The notes: a model not told the origin generated them from the sequence alone. A DNA stretch of 64,000 nt from Nitrobacteraceae bacterium AZCC 2146 (GCA_036924855.1 JBAGRP010000001.1:5022001-5086000), one strand, 5' to 3'. Numbered from the stretch's first letter, positions 26,847 through 35,065 are shown. Made by a program: numbers and translations.

Positions 26847-27242
26847 ATGGGCGATATGCCGGCTACACCCGATCCGTTGACAGCTGCTATCGAGCAGATG
26901 AAGCGTGATGCTTATGCTGCAGGCTGGAAGGCAGCTTTTGACGCGATGTCCGCCGCGATTGCGGGGATCGGCGATGGCGTTGAGGCGGGTGCGGTTGTTG
27001 TGCCGTTTGTCGGGCCGAGTCGGCAGAACACGGACAACAGCACGCTGCCGACAGTCGGGACAACACCGCACTACGTTTATCAAGCGGTACAAAGGAAACA
27101 GGGCATGACTGGCGCGGAAGTGATCGCTGCCGTTCGCTCTGATGGCCACGATGTAGCAGAGCCCCAAATCCGAACCGCCCTTTCGCGGTTAGAAAAGCGG
27201 CAACTTCTCGCGAACAGACATCGGAAGTGGTTTTTGAAGTGA
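26847..27242 (+). CDS. Element-borne protein with C-terminal winged-helix-like domain, 131 aa
   Basis: An N-terminal helix (LTAAIEQMKRDAYAAGWKA, residues 11-30) is followed by an Ala/Gly/Val linker. The C-terminal 60 residues (GMTGAEVIAAV...QIRTALSRLEKRQLLANRHRKW) fit a small winged helix of the replication/transcription-regulator kind. I do not recognise a named family. The ATG at 26847 is 109 bases inside the left inverted repeat. It may regulate or assist transposition, or be cargo. A perfect GC-rich hairpin follows its stop. Confidence 0.7.
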   Translation: MGDMPATPDPLTAAIEQMKRDAYAAGWKAAFDAMSAAIAGIGDGVEAGAVVVPFVGPSRQNTDNSTLPTVGTTPHYVYQAVQRKQGMTGAEVIAAVRSDGHDVAEPQIRTALSRLEKRQLLANRHRKWFLK

Positions 27243-27252
27243 CAAACGAAAT

Positions 27253-27460
27253 CCGGGGCCTCACGGCCCCGGTAAATCTCTGCAAGGGGTTCGGCCTAGG
27301 AAACTGGCCCCGAGCGGACTGTGCAACCCCGTAGGAACTGGAGGTGCGTCGTGTGGCAAGCGACCCGGATAATAACCTAGAAAGGGCTAAGACCCTCGCG
27401 TAGGCGATTCTTGGCTCGCTTTAACCGCGTCGGATCACTCCGGCGCGGTTATTGTTTTAT
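27253..27460 (+). ncRNA. Possible structured RNA inside the element
   Basis: This noncoding stretch begins with a perfect CCGGGGCC-TCAC-GGCCCCGG hairpin (27253-27272). Further possible pairings are GGGGTT/AACCCC (27286-27291 with 27325-27330) enclosing GGCC/GGCC, GTCG/CGAC around 27348-27364, and AGGG/CCCT at 27383-27396. It ends in a terminator-like stem at 27423. No protein-coding frame fits. It may be an untranslated trailer of the 26847 gene, a small RNA, or chance GC pairing. I recognise no named RNA family. Confidence 0.35.
27423..27458 (+). terminator. Terminator-like hairpin with T-rich tail
   Basis: AACCGCG and CGCGGTT form a 7-bp stem, with an inner CGG/CCG pairing, followed by ATTGTTTTAT. 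It would end transcripts coming from 26847 or the structured stretch before they meet the convergent XRE gene. Confidence 0.65.
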
Positions 27461-27495
27461 CAAAACCCATGAATCCCGTCTACAGCGCTATTCCA

Positions 27496-27726
27496 TCATG
27501 GTTTGGCGAAGGTAATTCCCGATGCCCCGCCTTGATCGTCAAAAACGAAACCAACGCCATTGGACTCTAGCGCAGCTCTCATTGCCCCTAGATTATTCGC
27601 AATCGGAACTCTCCGCTCTTTCTCGTAGTCGCGAACTGTCGAAAGCGAAACATGGGCAGCGCTGGCAAGATCGTCCTGCGACCAATCCAGCCAAGCCCGA
27701 GCGGCGCGGCACTGTTGAGGCGTCAT
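27496..27726 (-). CDS. Small XRE-family helix-turn-helix regulator
   Basis: A 76-residue protein that is almost entirely one Cro/CI helix-turn-helix (AARAWLDWSQDDLASAAHVSLSTVRDYEKERRVPI, residues 7-41). A short tail GVGFVFDDQGG is common in compact XRE regulators of rhizobia. The ATG at 27726 gives the usual MTPQQCRAAR start; a GTG at 27798 would run through the operator-like repeats. It is divergent from the transposase gene (108 bases apart), so it probably represses both itself and the transposase. Confidence 0.82.
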   Translation of the reverse strand: MTPQQCRAARAWLDWSQDDLASAAHVSLSTVRDYEKERRVPIANNLGAMRAALESNGVGFVFDDQGGASGITFAKP

Positions 27727-27764
27727 ACGACCAAAATAGCGACGCCAACTATTTTCGTCAAGGC

Positions 27765-27826
27765 CAACGATTTGTGTTGACGTCACTACTTTCAACACTT
27801 ATCACTGACGTCAACGATAATCGTTG
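27765..27826. promoter_or_regulatory. Operator-like repeat cluster between XRE regulator and transposase
   Basis: The gap contains two perfect TGACGTCA palindromes (27778-27785 and 27806-27813, 28 bases apart). It also contains CAACGAT-A-ATCGTTG (27812-27826) overlapping the second, and another CAACGAT at 27765. The last arm ends 8 bases before the transposase ATG. A bound XRE dimer here would block both genes. Binding is inferred. Confidence 0.6.
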
Positions 27827-27834
27827 GCGGATAC

Positions 27835-28797
27835 ATGGCCCAACACTTCCTCATTTCGGCAAAGGCGAGGTCGCTAAGTTTAGCGAAGGTCGCCCGTTTG
27901 TCCGACGAGGAAGCCTACGAAACCTTCAAATTGGTTCGCTGGGCCGCCACTGATGGCCAGCCGGTTTGCCCGCGCTGCGAATGCGCCGCCGTCTACAACT
28001 ACACCACCCGCAAGCTGTTTAAGTGCAAGGCTTGCTCGCATCAGTTCTCGGTGACGTCCGGCACGATCTTCGCCAGCCGCAAGCTTCCGATCCGGGACTA
28101 TCTGCTGGCCATCGCCATCTTCGTAAACGGCGCCAAGGGTCACAGCGCTCTCCAGATGAGCCGCGACCTGGATTGCCAGTACAAGAGCGCTTACGTGATG
28201 TGCCACAAAATTCGCGAGGCTCTTGGTGCGGAAGCCCATGGCCAGACCGTTTCCGGCGAAGTCGAAGTTGATGGTGCTTACTTCGGCGGCTACGTGAAGC
28301 CCGCCAACTACAAGGCCAATCGCCGGGATCGCCGCTTCGCCGTCAATCAGAACGGCAAGCGCCGCGTGGTGGTGATCATGCGCGAACGCGGTGGCCGCAC
28401 GCTGCCTTTCGTTTTCAAGACGGAAGATGCTTCGCTCCCGACCATCGCGCGTAACGTCGCGCCGGGCAGCACCATTTTCGCCGACGAAGCCGCTCATTGG
28501 GATGTGCTGCATGCTCGCTTCCTGACGAAGCGCATCAATCACAGCGAAAGCTATTCAGACGGCGGCGCTTGCACCAATCAGGCAGAGTCGTTCTTCTCCC
28601 GCCTCCGTCGCGCAGAAATCGGCATTCACCACCATGTGGCCGGGCCGTACCTGTCGGCTTACGCCAGCGAAATGGCATGGCGCGAGAACAATCGTCGCGT
28701 TAGCAACGGTGAGCAGTACCTCATGGCTACCGACGCGGCGTTGGCTCACCCGGTCTCACGCCAATGGAAGGGATATTGGCAACGGCATAACGGCTAA
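27835..28797 (+). CDS. IS1595-family transposase (ISXO2-like DDE)
   Basis: A 320-residue transposase. It has an N-terminal zinc ribbon with Cys45, Cys48, Cys64 and Cys67 (CPRC and CKAC pairs). A helix-turn-helix-like segment follows near residues 100-130. The ISXO2-like catalytic core has D146 in EVEVDGAYFGG, D217 in IFADEA and the family's terminal block TNQAESFFSRLRRAEIG (N248, E251). Length is normal and no frameshift is visible, so the protein is likely active. It catalyses cut or copy movement between 8-bp staggered target cuts. The start overlaps the operator region. Confidence 0.93.
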   Translation: MAQHFLISAKARSLSLAKVARLSDEEAYETFKLVRWAATDGQPVCPRCECAAVYNYTTRKLFKCKACSHQFSVTSGTIFASRKLPIRDYLLAIAIFVNGAKGHSALQMSRDLDCQYKSAYVMCHKIREALGAEAHGQTVSGEVEVDGAYFGGYVKPANYKANRRDRRFAVNQNGKRRVVVIMRERGGRTLPFVFKTEDASLPTIARNVAPGSTIFADEAAHWDVLHARFLTKRINHSESYSDGGACTNQAESFFSRLRRAEIGIHHHVAGPYLSAYASEMAWRENNRRVSNGEQYLMATDAALAHPVSRQWKGYWQRHNG

Positions 28798-29061
28798 TCG
28801 ACATCAATTAGCGCACTTGAATTGAACCTATTGGCAACCATCTACGCCCTAGCAATGTTCGAAACGGTTGACTACCGCGATAAAATGCGGGAACAACACG
28901 TACAACACGGGGTTTTACTCGCGCGGTTAATGACTGTTGCAAATATGTCACATTCATCTACCGTTAACGATGTATAACCGATAATACCAGTGTTGATTCG
29001 TTTGCGAGTGGAAAGCGACCACCCACTTTCAACCCCTTGGGTCATTTTTAGGAGTAATGTC
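28798..29061. other. Noncoding gap between transposase and cargo ORFs
   Basis: This 264-base gap is lower in GC than the host. Bases 28935-28990 are AT-rich (CCGTTAACGATGTATAACCG within) and are the likely promoter for the 63-aa gene. An AGGAG at 29050-29054 is its ribosome-binding site. No gene is supported here. Confidence 0.45.
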
Positions 29062-29253
29062 ATGGCTCTGCACGCCCTGACAAGCCAAGCATCAGAAACG
29101 CATCGCTGCGAGTTTCTCGCCGGCTATTTTACTGAGCAGTTTTCTGCAGGTAAGCGGCCTGAATACGGCTATCCGAAAAATCATCTCCCCGATACGACCC
29201 TCGAAAATATCGAGGTTATTACCGGATTTATGGCCGTAAAGAGCTCTAAGTAG
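29062..29253 (+). CDS. Element cargo, 63-aa protein of unknown function
   Basis: A small, soluble, mildly acidic-to-neutral protein with His, Cys and Tyr-rich segments (ETHRCEFLAGYFTEQF; PEYGYPKNHLPD). No membrane helix and no family I recognise. AGGAG seven bases before the ATG gives a good start, better than the upstream TTG-type start at 28990. It lies 62 bases before the 185-aa gene on the same strand, so the two may form an operon. Low-GC codon use marks it as foreign to the host. Confidence 0.6.
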   Translation: MALHALTSQASETHRCEFLAGYFTEQFSAGKRPEYGYPKNHLPDTTLENIEVITGFMAVKSSK

Positions 29254-29315
29254 TTGGCTTTTTAAGCGCACTCACGATAAACGGGAATCAGCTTAATCTG
29301 GTTCCCGAGTGATTC

Positions 29316-29873
29316 ATGCGCATCCAAAAAGGCATCTTAGACGCCATCCAAGATTGCGAAGAGTTCTTGCACTCCTTCTGTGAGTATTCAGAAGGAGCGC
29401 TGCTCTCTTGCAGGCTTTTGCCCGTGATTTCCAAGCCTCGTTTGATTGAAGCGCATGGCGCTTGGGTCAACGATTTGTCTCGCGTGGGGGCCCACGAACC
29501 TAATTTGGAAGACGGGCTCGATCATTTCAAGCGGTGCGGCCACCTATCGTTCTGGTTGCGCCGGATGGGTCCCATCGTAGAGGCTCTAGATACTACAAAG
29601 AACCTTGGCGACTCTGCGGGCTATGACCTTTCCAGAGATGAAATCGATTTTCGCGAGCTTTTGCTAGGATATTGCAACGAGTACATCGCGTTCGATTTCT
29701 CCTACCAAATTTGTAAATACTACGAGATGGGAAAGGTTCCGCCGTCGCCGCGCGCCACTGCCATTGCCCCGTCGCGAGAGTATTTTCAGACTATGTGTCA
29801 GTTTTTGAAGTACAAAAACGTATCGCCGCATGCGATGCACTTAATTTTTAAATCCCTCTTCCTTGGACCCTAG
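29316..29873 (+). CDS. Element cargo, 185-aa protein of unknown function
   Basis: A helical, soluble protein with seven Cys and many aromatic residues (CEEFLHSFCEYSEG; CRLLPVISKPRLIEAHGAWV; LLLGYCNEYIAFDFSYQICKYY). No catalytic signature, signal peptide or membrane helix. It ends on the right side of the element, its stop overlapping the convergent 29870 gene by 4 bases. It may be an effector paired with the 63-aa protein, such as a toxin or phage-defence product, but the sequence gives no direct support. Codon use and GC differ from host genes. Confidence 0.65.
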   Translation: MRIQKGILDAIQDCEEFLHSFCEYSEGALLSCRLLPVISKPRLIEAHGAWVNDLSRVGAHEPNLEDGLDHFKRCGHLSFWLRRMGPIVEALDTTKNLGDSAGYDLSRDEIDFRELLLGYCNEYIAFDFSYQICKYYEMGKVPPSPRATAIAPSREYFQTMCQFLKYKNVSPHAMHLIFKSLFLGP

Positions 29874-30340
29874 ATCCCACCACGAAGCGACCAAATTAGG
29901 TTGCCTCTAGGGTCGATCTTCGACCGTACATTCCCACCTTCCTTTAGAGTGCGCAGCGCCTTGCTCACCCGCCGCGTCAGGTCGGTAATTGTCTTCCGGT
30001 CCCGCGCGTCCTGCCCGCTCAGCGCAACGATGGCCTGAGCAATCTCCCGACTTCCCAGCGGTCCCGACGCGCCCCGTAGTTCGTCCAAAATGGACCGGGT
30101 AAGCTCGCCCCGTCCAAAAAGCACTTCCCGCCTCTGGCGGGGCATTTCGGCGTCCAGATCGCCGGTATAGCCCAGCGTCCCCAACACCCGGTCAAGCGCG
30201 CCTATGTCGTTCTTGATCTCGGCTAGACGGTCCCGCATGCGGATAGCCTCGTTGAAAAGGTCCGCGCGCTTTTTGAGCAAGCCGGTGATGGTGTGTTCGT
30301 AAGTGTCCGTTCGGGCGAGTCGCGCAAGGGTTTCGGCCAT
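29870..30340 (-). CDS. Element-borne coiled-coil plus winged-helix-like protein, 156 aa
   Basis: The N-terminal half (residues 10-60, LLKKRADLFNEAIRMRDRLAEI) is a probable coiled coil. The C-terminal half has LTRSILDELRGASGPLGSREIAQAIVAL and RRVSKALRTLKEGGNVRSK, a winged-helix-like pattern. Similar small proteins occur in rhizobial genomes without named function. ATG at 30340 is preferred to the TTG at 30355. It starts 40 bases inside the right inverted repeat and reads inward, as the 26847 gene does from the left. It could be an end-binding accessory protein. Confidence 0.7.
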   Translation of the reverse strand: MAETLARLARTDTYEHTITGLLKKRADLFNEAIRMRDRLAEIKNDIGALDRVLGTLGYTGDLDAEMPRQRREVLFGRGELTRSILDELRGASGPLGSREIAQAIVALSGQDARDRKTITDLTRRVSKALRTLKEGGNVRSKIDPRGNLIWSLRGGI

Positions 30341-30380
30341 GCCGGATTGTCTCAAAATCAGCGCGACTCAACCATCCATG

Positions 30381-30407
30381 CCTTGGTGAGTTTGCTACCT
30401 AATGCCG
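30381..30407 (-). repeat. Right terminal inverted repeat of the element
   Basis: Exact 27-base reverse complement of 26712-26738, ending CCTAATGCCG. It is followed directly by the second CGAAAATG. Confidence 0.93.
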
Positions 30408-30415
30408 CGAAAATG
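30408..30415. repeat. Target-site duplication, right copy
   Basis: CGAAAATG, matching 26704-26711. Removing the element and one copy restores a continuous glycosyltransferase frame (...SSNHFR-TAILREVGG). Confidence 0.9.
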
Positions 30416-31765
30416 GTTCGACGAGCCGCCGAGCGGCAGCGGCAAACCGAGTTCCGACATTCCCGGCAGGTAGACATCGAATTGCCCGGCATATTCGGCG
30501 GCGAACATCAGCGACAGCCAGCTATGGGTCTCATTGTCGATGCACAGGCTGGCCTGCGCGCAAGCAACTCCGTCATCATGAGCGCGAAACGCGTCGAGGG
30601 CGGCGCGCAACTGCCCCGCTTCGGGGCGGTCCTCCGCATCGAACACGGCGACAAAACTGCCGCGGGCAAACGGCAGTGCCCAGTTCAGCGCCTTCGGCTT
30701 GGTCTGCGGCGCGACCGCGGGCGCGATCAGCGTCCGCACATACGGCATCGGCCCGAGTCGTGCGATCGCCGCCCGGGTTTGCAGATCATTCGGTTCGACC
30801 ACCAGGATGACGTCGAGCTTTTCGCGGGGGTAGTCGAGCGCATCGATCGCCAGCATCAAGGGGACCACCGACGTCGCCTCGCGATAGAGTGCGGCAATGA
30901 TGGTGTAGATCGGCAATCGGCTGTCGGGCAGCGGCGGAAGCTTGCGCAATGCGCGTCGTGGCCAGAATGCGCCGGTGAGGCGTAGCGTGACAAAAGCCAG
31001 AAACGAGAGCGCCAGCACGCTGCTCCAGATGTCAGGAACCAGGACTGGCGGCAGGAGCACGATGGCCGCCACGCTGCAGCCGCGTTTGAAGCGCCCCGAC
31101 CAAAGACCGCCTGCAGCCGCTTCGGGCGCCGCCGACATCGCGGGATGTTTTTCGTGCAGGCCGCGCGTCGCGGCGTGAGCGAGTGCTGATGCGCCTTGCT
31201 GGGTCATGAATTGCTGGAGCGACTGGGCCGATGTGAGGCGCAGATATCCAGTCAGATAGCGGTAAGTTGCTGCAAAACGGCATAGCGTCCGTGCGGTCAG
31301 ACCACGCGGCGCCACCGACCAGATCAATTCCCCATTCTTGCGGAGCGGAAGAAGGCCGGAGGCGGCAGCAAAGGAAAGCTGCTTGTCTGCGAGCGGGCTG
31401 TCTTCGCGATCCACCGCGGCAAAGGATTCCGCCACAATGCCGGTGTGACGCGACAGATGCCGCAAATAGGCGCTCTCCTCGATCACGCCCCACCGGATCA
31501 GGACCTGATCGGCACCGATGCCCAATTCCCTCGCGCGATCTTCGGCGCGCCGCAGCAGGTCCGGCGCCAGGACATGTCGCAGGCAATCCAGTTCATCGGC
31601 GGGCCCCTGATCCAAAGTGGCGGGTTAATCATCATTGGTGCGGGGGAGCCGGGATTTTCCCGCCAGAAACGTGGGCAATTCACTGGCGCGTCGGCGCTCG
31701 GCCGGCAGTCCGCCCGGCCGCGCAAACCCAGTCTCGCGATCTGCAACATGGTCCCACAGGGCCAT
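30408..31765 (-). pseudogene. Glycosyltransferase family 2, 5' part, with IS insertion and apparent in-frame stop
   Basis: From about 31615 the frame encodes an N-terminal GspE/MshEN-like helical region (LLRRAEDRARELGIGADQV), two membrane helices and a GT2 domain. The GT2 domain carries IYTIIAALYRE, VILVVEPND and FDAEDRPEAGQL, and stops at the insertion after SSNHFRG. Upstream, the same frame is open from an ATG at 31765 (GAGGG before it) but is interrupted by TAA at 31625-31627. This suggests a nonsense mutation, unless translation starts at the TTG at 31613-31615. The intact protein would be a membrane glycosyltransferase, perhaps for exopolysaccharide. Confidence 0.72.
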
Positions 31766-31843
31766 GCGACGCCCTCGCTGCAAACGGTACTCGCCTCTCG
31801 CGCCGGATCGTCTATAAGACCGGGCAATCGGAAGCGTCCGTTC

Positions 31844-32776
31844 ATGCAACCACACATGGTTACCGCTATCAACCAAAGATTGCTTTGGCGATCACCCGCA
31901 ATCTTTGGCGGCGTCGGCCTTTTTCTCGGTGCGTTGCTGGCTCTGTCGTCGCCGGTCACGCCGGCCCGGGCCCAGGCGCCGGCCCCGCCGCAGGCCGTGA
32001 CCCAACCCGGCCCGCAGGCAGTGCCGGGCTTCTGGGACCCGCGGCGACGCCCGGACCGGCCGGACCTGTCGCGCATTACCGTGATCCGCTTCCTGACCGA
32101 GACCGATTATCCGCCGTTCAACTTCACCGGCCCCGACGGCAATCCGGCGGGCTTCAACGTCGATCTGGCGCGGCTGCTGTGCGAGGAGATCAAGGTCACC
32201 TGCACGATCCAGATGCGGCGGTTCGAGACGTTGCTGGATGCGATCGCCAGCAACCGCGGCGACGCCATCATCGCCTCGCTGGCGGTGACGCCGCAGATTC
32301 GCGCCCGGGTCGATTTCACCGATCCGTATTACCGCGCGCCGGCGCGGTTCGTGTCGCGGAAAAATGCTGTGATGCCGGAAGTGCGGCCGGAATATCTCGA
32401 GGGCAAGAAGGTCGGCGCCATCGCCGGCTCCTCGCACGAGGCCTATCTCAAGGCGATGTTCACCGACGCCGTGCTGACGTCCTATCCGAATGACGACGCG
32501 CTGCGCCAGGCGCTGCGCCGCGGCGACGTCGATTTCATCTTCGGCGACGCGATCTCGCTGGCGTTCTGGATCAATGGCACCGATTCCGCCGATTGCTGCG
32601 CCTTCAGCGGCGGCCCGTTCGTCGAGAGCCGCTATTTTGGCGAGGGCATCGGCATCGCGGTGCGCAAAGGCAACGATACGCTGCGCCAGGCGCTGAACTG
32701 GGCACTGTTCCGGCTTTGGGAAAAAGGCCGCTACACCGACCTGTGGCTGCGGTATTTCTCCGTCAGCCCCTTCTAA
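31844..32776 (+). CDS. Transporter substrate-binding protein, family 3 type
   Basis: A 310-residue exported protein. A hydrophobic signal (IFGGVGLFLGALLALSS) ends near ARAQA, followed by a Pro-rich linker. The PBPb domain has FLTETDYPPFNFTGPDG, VDLARLLCEE, DAIASNRGDAIIASLAVT and LWLRYFSVSPF. Either ATG at 31844 or 31856 could start it. It has no adjacent ABC permease, so it may be an orphan binding protein or a sensor. Its start faces the glycosyltransferase remnant, 78 bases away. Confidence 0.83.
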   Translation: MQPHMVTAINQRLLWRSPAIFGGVGLFLGALLALSSPVTPARAQAPAPPQAVTQPGPQAVPGFWDPRRRPDRPDLSRITVIRFLTETDYPPFNFTGPDGNPAGFNVDLARLLCEEIKVTCTIQMRRFETLLDAIASNRGDAIIASLAVTPQIRARVDFTDPYYRAPARFVSRKNAVMPEVRPEYLEGKKVGAIAGSSHEAYLKAMFTDAVLTSYPNDDALRQALRRGDVDFIFGDAISLAFWINGTDSADCCAFSGGPFVESRYFGEGIGIAVRKGNDTLRQALNWALFRLWEKGRYTDLWLRYFSVSPF

Positions 32777-32846
32777 ATCACTTATACCAATGGTTTGGCA
32801 TTTTGCTGCGGAGCCGCTAGGTTCCGCGGCCCGGAGGCCTTCTTAA

Positions 32847-34490
32847 ATGTCCACGATTGATCTTGCCGTCAGCCCGAGCGATCTGCGCACGCTCGCCGAA
32901 CAATCCAACGCCTGGCCGTTCGAGCAGGCCAGGCAGATTGTCGCGCGTCTGAAGAAGAAGCCGAAGGACGAGGTGCTGTTCGAGACCGGCTACGGTCCGT
33001 CCGGCCTGCCGCATATCGGCACCTTCGGCGAAGTCGCGCGTACCACCATGGTGCGCCACGCGTTTCGCGTGCTCACCGATGACAAGATCAAGACCCGGCT
33101 GATCGCGTTTTCGGACGACATGGACGGTTTGCGCAAGGTGCCGGACAACGTGCCGAACAAGGAGATGCTGGCCTCGCATCTCGGCAAACCGCTGAGCCGG
33201 ATCCCGGATCCGTTCTCGAACGAGTACCCGTCGTTCGGCGCCGCCAATAATGCAAGGTTGCGCGCCTTCCTCGACCATTTCGGCTTCGACTACGAGTTTG
33301 CCAGTTCGACCGATTACTACACGTCCGGCCGCTTCGACACGACGTTGCTCAAGATGCTCACCGTGTACGATCAGGTGATGGCCGTGATCCTGCCGACGCT
33401 CGGTCCGGACCGGCGCGCGACGTATTCGCCGTTCCTTCCGATCAGCAAGCACACGGGCGTGGTGCTTCAGGTGCCGATGATCCGCCGCGACGTCGGCGCC
33501 GGCACCGTGACCTATATCGACCCCGATACCGGCGAAGAGGTCGAGACCCCGGTCACCGGCGGTCATGTGAAGTGCCAGTGGAAGGCCGACTGGGCGATGC
33601 GATGGGCCGCGCTCGGCATCGACTATGAAATGGCCGGCAAGGATCTCATCGATTCGGTGAAGTTGTCGGGCAAGATCTGCACGGCGCTCGGCGGCGTGCC
33701 GCCGGAGGGCTTCAACTACGAACTGTTCCTCGACGACAAGGGCCAGAAGATTTCCAAGTCGAAGGGCAACGGTCTCACCATCGACGAGTGGCTGCGCTAC
33801 GCGTCGCCGGAATCGCTGTCGCTGTTCATGTACCGCGAGCCGAAGGCGGCGAAGCGGCTGTTCTTCGATGTCATTCCGCGCGCCGTCGACGAATATCAGC
33901 AATTCCTCGATGGATTTGCACGGCAGGATGGCAAGCAGCAGCTGTCCAATCCGGTCTGGCACATCCACGCCGGTCATCCGCCGGTATCGGACATGCCGGT
34001 TACCTTCCAGCTGTTGCTGACGCTGGTGTCGTCATCCAATGCGGAGAATGCCGGGACGTTGTGGGGTTTTATCGGGCGTTACCGGCCCGGCGTCACCGCG
34101 CAGACCCATCCACGCCTCGACGCCATGGTCGGCTACGCCATCAACTATTACCGGGACTTCGTGGCGCCGACCAAGACGTTCCGCGAGCCGACCGATGCCG
34201 AGCGCGTGGCGTTGCAGGATCTGCGCGATGCGCTGTCGCAGCTGCCGGCGGAGGCTTCGGCGGAAGACATCCAGAACGTGGTCTACGAAATCGGCCGCCG
34301 CGAACCGTTCCTCGATCCGGTGAAGAAGGGCAAGGATGGCCGGCCGGGCGTGTCGCTCGACTGGTTCAACATGCTGTACCAGGTGCTGCTCGGCCAGGAA
34401 AAAGGCCCGCGCTTCGGCTCGTTCGTGGCGGTCTATGGCGTGACGAATGCGATCGCGATGATCGACGGCGCACTGGCGCGCTCGGCATAA
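32847..34490 (+). CDS. lysS: Lysyl-tRNA synthetase, class I
   Basis: A 547-residue class I synthetase. It shows the HIGH-type motif PHIG (residues 55-58) in [15 protein letters not shown] and KMSKS-type KISKS at 301-305. Class I LysRS is the archaeal-type enzyme that replaces the class II form in many Alphaproteobacteria; it charges tRNA-Lys. The protein is full length. It follows the binding-protein gene by 70 bases and ends before a strong terminator. Confidence 0.95.
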   Translation: MSTIDLAVSPSDLRTLAEQSNAWPFEQARQIVARLKKKPKDEVLFETGYGPSGLPHIGTFGEVARTTMVRHAFRVLTDDKIKTRLIAFSDDMDGLRKVPDNVPNKEMLASHLGKPLSRIPDPFSNEYPSFGAANNARLRAFLDHFGFDYEFASSTDYYTSGRFDTTLLKMLTVYDQVMAVILPTLGPDRRATYSPFLPISKHTGVVLQVPMIRRDVGAGTVTYIDPDTGEEVETPVTGGHVKCQWKADWAMRWAALGIDYEMAGKDLIDSVKLSGKICTALGGVPPEGFNYELFLDDKGQKISKSKGNGLTIDEWLRYASPESLSLFMYREPKAAKRLFFDVIPRAVDEYQQFLDGFARQDGKQQLSNPVWHIHAGHPPVSDMPVTFQLLLTLVSSSNAENAGTLWGFIGRYRPGVTAQTHPRLDAMVGYAINYYRDFVAPTKTFREPTDAERVALQDLRDALSQLPAEASAEDIQNVVYEIGRREPFLDPVKKGKDGRPGVSLDWFNMLYQVLLGQEKGPRFGSFVAVYGVTNAIAMIDGALARSA

Positions 34491-34510
34491 GTCTCACGCT
34501 ATACGAAACA

Positions 34511-34544
34511 AAAAAGGCGCGTCTCTTGATGGAGCGCGCCTTTT
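34511..34544. terminator. Bidirectional terminator after lysS
   Basis: AAAAAGGCGCG and CGCGCCTTTT enclose TCTCTTGATGGAG. A/T tracts on both sides allow it to end lysS and the convergent 34556 gene. Confidence 0.88.
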
Positions 34545-34555
34545 CGATGGGGCCG

Positions 34556-35065
34556 TTACTTGGGGGCCGCAGTCGCTGCTGCCGGTGTGACGGGCTCAGG
34601 CATCGCCGATGAGTGATGATGCGCGATCAGCCACTTTTTGTCGCGGTAGACATAGACATAACTGTAGCGCGCCTTGACGATCTGCTTCTCGCCGGGTGCG
34701 TTGCCGGACAGCGTGAACGTATAGGTGCCGACGTCGGATGCCGTGTTGCAGCCGATACGCACGGTGCGGCTGTCAATCTTGCCCTGCGGATGCTTTTCCA
34801 GGAAGTGCACGAAGTAGTCCTGGATTGCCGCACTGTCGGTGCGCGGCGTGTTGGACACCGTCGGTAACAGCACAGCGTCGGATGCATAGTTGGCTGTGAC
34901 CTTGGCGGGATCGAGCGTCGCGAGGGAGGCATTCCAGCGGTCGAACAGGGCTTCGACCTGTTTCGTCGTCACGACCGCGCAGTTCATGGGCTTCGCTTGT
35001 GCGAACGAGTTGGCGCTTACGAATACCAGCGTGATCGCACTGGCAACGATTGTTCTGGCTTTCAT
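34556..35065 (-). CDS. Exported SnoaL-like/DUF4440-type protein
   Basis: A 169-residue protein with a signal peptide ending NSFAQA. A SnoaL-like fold follows with VEALFDRWNASLATLDPAKVTANYASDAVLLPTVS, IQDYFVHFLEKHP and the end YRDKKWLIAHHHSS. It matches the SgcJ/EcaC and calcium/calmodulin kinase II association-domain group. The tail is Pro/Ala-rich. The function is unknown; secretion suggests a periplasmic ligand-binding or stress role. Confidence 0.8.
   Translation of the reverse strand: MKARTIVASAITLVFVSANSFAQAKPMNCAVVTTKQVEALFDRWNASLATLDPAKVTANYASDAVLLPTVSNTPRTDSAAIQDYFVHFLEKHPQGKIDSRTVRIGCNTASDVGTYTFTLSGNAPGEKQIVKARYSYVYVYRDKKWLIAHHHSSAMPEPVTPAAATAAPK

Larger units (their letters stand above)
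26712..30407. mobile_element. IS1595-family element carrying passenger genes (3,696 bp)
   Basis: The element is bounded by 27-bp perfect inverted repeats starting CGGCATTAGG (26712-26738 and 30381-30407) and flanked by the 8-bp direct repeat CGAAAATG. It holds one ISXO2-like transposase gene (27835-28797), a small XRE regulator, two winged-helix-like ORFs near the ends, and two ORFs of unknown function. It also holds a structured noncoding stretch. The transposase needs only about 1 kb, so some 2.5 kb is cargo. The cargo right of the transposase is visibly lower in GC than the host. Identical ends and exact duplication suggest a recent insertion. Confidence 0.9.

Noticed and set aside
27253..27272. 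Perfect hairpin after the 26847 gene as an intrinsic terminator
   Set aside because: The stem is perfect but TAAATCTC follows rather than a T-run; I place the likelier terminator at 27423.
29062..29873. Naming the two cargo ORFs a toxin-antitoxin pair
   Set aside because: Gene order and sizes allow it, but no toxin or antitoxin motif is visible, so the name would be unsupported.
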